DNA from: CAVXTT01 sp963764685
Lineage (GTDB): Bacteria; Bacteroidota; Ignavibacteria; Ignavibacteriales; Ignavibacteriaceae
Direction of reading: 5' to 3'
Assembly: GCA_963764685.1 (NCBI GenBank)
Contig: CAVXTT010000006.1
Location: 1 to 41,600 of the forward strand
DNA: 41,600 bases
The notes under the pieces were generated by a model, which was given only the letters and a program-made list of their open reading frames with translations, had not been told where the DNA came from and did no database searches. Every line of letters begins with the position of its first letter. The first letter of the stretch is position 1. Of this stretch, positions 40,263 to 41,600 are shown one piece after another. The position numbers and the translations under genes were made by a program.

Positions 40263-41600
40263 CGTGGTGCCAAATTCAACCAATGCCTGATGCCTGTGTT
40301 CTTCACCGGCGCTTTTCAGCTCTCCGGCAAGCTTATCTATATTTTCAAGCGTAAGCGCAATGTTTACCTCTGCATATAAGGGTAGGGCCTTTTCCTTTAA
40401 ATCAGCTTTCAGTGCCGGATTTAAAGTGCTTTCAGACGACAGTAACAGCGCTTCGATATGCATGGTGCCGGTTTCATTTTGTGCATATTCCAAAGAATGA
40501 TCCGGACGCGATGCCAGGGGGAGTGTAAATATGAAGGTGCTTCCTTTGCCGGGTTCACTTTCCACGCGTATGGCACCTCCGTTTTTTACCAGCATTTCCT
40601 GGCAGATAACCAGTCCCAGTCCCGCTCCGTGTTCCGATTTTCCGGTCTTCGACTGTGAAAAATCGAAGTCGAATAACAAGGCCTGTTTTTCTGCTGAAAT
40701 TCCACAACCGTTATCCGATATGCTCATTTCGGCAGTTCCGTTATTTTCAACACATCTGATCGTGATGAACCCCGATGAAGGGGTGAAGTGTATGGCATTG
40801 TTTACCAGGTTTTGGATAACCGTGGTAATCATGGTGCGATCGGCACAAACAAACACAGAACGATCGCTCTGAATGGTAATGTGAATGTCTTTACGTGTGG
40901 TTTCTTTGTGATTCATCTCCGCCACATCGCGCATCAACCCTGTTATTTCAACAACCTCGGGCTTAACTTCAAAGGTGCGCCTTTGTAAACGCGACCATTC
41001 GAGCAGGTTTGCAAGTACCTTCTGTACCTGGGAGGATAAATCACGAATGAGGCCGGAATACTCCCTAACCTTGCCGATATCTTTGGCATCTGCAGCCCTG
41101 TACATCAACTCCGAAAAGCCCATAATGGTGTTAAACGGGTTTTTGAGATTGTGGACAACAAAGGAAAAGAATTTATCCTTCAGATCGTTCAGCGATTCAA
41201 GTTCACGACTTTGTGCAGCCAGCTTCCGGTTCATCGATACTTCCCTGAGATTCATGCGGCCCAGCATGAACAATAAAATGCTCATGATGATCACAAGAAT
41301 TGTAATTACCACAATCACCAGGGTGCGGTTTCGCATTTGCCGGATGTTCTGGAATATTTGCTTCTTCAGGGAAACGTTTTCCTCTTCTTTTAAATTGACT
41401 TCATAAATGGTTTGAATGCGGGCCAGCTGTTCAGCTTTTTCAGCATTCAGAATGGTGTCAGCAATGCTTCTGCTGATGGTGGTATAGGTATAGGCCTGCC
41501 TGAAGTCGCCCTGTGCTGCATAGATATCTCCCAAAAGCCGGGATGCATCGCGGCGAATGTGCGCAAAATGTCCGGCGTTTGCCAGGTCATAACTTTCCCG
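40221..41600 (-). CDS. TPR-containing sensor histidine kinase, both ends missing
   Basis: Partial: the frame is open to the window edge at 41600, and the 3' end runs across the junction. Visible from the N-terminal side: TPR-like repeats (GDIYAAQGDFRQAYTYTTIS), a long helix, one membrane helix (LVIVVITILVIIMSILLFML), a HisKA domain with phosphoacceptor histidine in FFSFVVHNLKNPFNTIMGFSEL, and a complete HATPase: N box NLVNNAIHFT, G1 DNGCGI, G2 GAGLGLVI and the end KGSTFIFTLP. About 90 residues follow, with a helical tail (ALKADLKEKALPLYAEVNIA, IDKLAGELKSAGEE, VEFGTTLK). The last dozen residues (from about LKLKAIFFYEYNR) come from AT-rich sequence and are probably foreign. This architecture is common in Bacteroidota. 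Confidence 0.8.
   Translation of the reverse strand, partial: RESYDLANAGHFAHIRRDASRLLGDIYAAQGDFRQAYTYTTISRSIADTILNAEKAEQLARIQTIYEVNLKEEENVSLKKQIFQNIRQMRNRTLVIVVITILVIIMSILLFMLGRMNLREVSMNRKLAAQSRELESLNDLKDKFFSFVVHNLKNPFNTIMGFSELMYRAADAKDIGKVREYSGLIRDLSSQVQKVLANLLEWSRLQRRTFEVKPEVVEITGLMRDVAEMNHKETTRKDIHITIQSDRSVFVCADRTMITTVIQNLVNNAIHFTPSSGFITIRCVENNGTAEMSISDNGCGISAEKQALLFDFDFSQSKTGKSEHGAGLGLVICQEMLVKNGGAIRVESEPGKGSTFIFTLPLASRPDHSLEYAQNETGTMHIEALLLSSESTLNPALKADLKEKALPLYAEVNIALTLENIDKLAGELKSAGEEHRHQALVEFGTTLKLKAIFFYEYNR
40240..40265. other. Junction of two sequence types (possible chimeric join)
   Basis: Left of here the DNA is strongly AT-rich (12 G/C of 60 at 39121-39180 by hand count); right of it is much richer (33 of 60 at 40501-40560). 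The plus-strand membrane-protein gene and the minus-strand kinase gene are both cut here, end to end. No inverted or direct repeats, target-site duplication or integrase lie at the border. Confidence 0.65.

Overview
The window looks like a chromosomal contig from a member of the Bacteroidota/Ignavibacteriota/Chlorobiota group, with Ignavibacteria-like lineages the best guess. The reasons are a GWxTD-family secreted protein, stand-alone purS and purQ, AT-rich coding sequence, many lipoprotein signal peptides, and two upstream sequences that fit the TTG/TTTG-N19-20-TAnnTTTG promoter type of this group. No rRNA, tRNA, CRISPR array or intact insertion sequence was seen. The assignment is an inference from gene content, not from a marker search.

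Layout. 0.3-6.7 kb: acetyl-CoA synthetase, then pyrK-pyrD-folC, then rho with a clear terminator. 6.8-10.4 kb: GWxTD protein, pdxA, a methyltransferase and ftsE, tightly packed; pdxA and the methyltransferase each carry one frameshift. 10.4-11.8 kb (minus): adk, tadA and a small membrane protein. 12-16 kb: two sensor kinases in tandem, the first with a canonical kinase core and the second a REC-PAS-GAF-kinase protein with a degraded ATP-binding N box. 16.2-20.1 kb: citrate synthase, a secreted esterase, an M15 peptidase and a lipoprotein with two FKBP domains. 20.2-22.7 kb (minus): sucD with a lysine-rich tail, ndk and a lipoprotein. 22.7-23.9 kb: a gene-free island with a 100-bp mirrored array of 11-bp repeats and several other palindromes. 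23.9-27.1 kb (minus): a divergent PurC-like protein, psd, pssA, purS, purQ and tatA. 27.2-30.8 kb: ybaB-recR, a second methyltransferase, two lipoproteins and ftsX. 30.9-40.2 kb: an exopolysaccharide locus (two SLBB export proteins, a Wzc-type tyrosine kinase, a Wzz-like protein, UDP-glucuronate decarboxylase, a MurJ/Wzx-like flippase, a GT9 glycosyltransferase and the start of an O-antigen ligase-like protein). 40.2 kb to the end: part of a TPR sensor kinase of clearly different base composition.

How the genes work together. Most of the first 30 kb is core metabolism and cell upkeep: acetate activation and citrate synthase feeding the TCA cycle with SucD, pyrimidine and purine synthesis, phosphatidylethanolamine synthesis by PssA and Psd, nucleotide balance by Adk and Ndk, and FtsEX at two separate sites. 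The exopolysaccharide locus forms a Wzy-type assembly line: precursor sugar, glycosyl transfer, flipping, polymerisation, chain-length control and export.

Reliability. Genes between 34.4 and 38.6 kb contain about 12 disruptions, nearly all single extra bases. Two unrelated genes are cut at the same point near 40.25 kb. Together these suggest poor consensus quality and a possible chimeric join at the right end, and claims about broken genes there should be read with that in mind.
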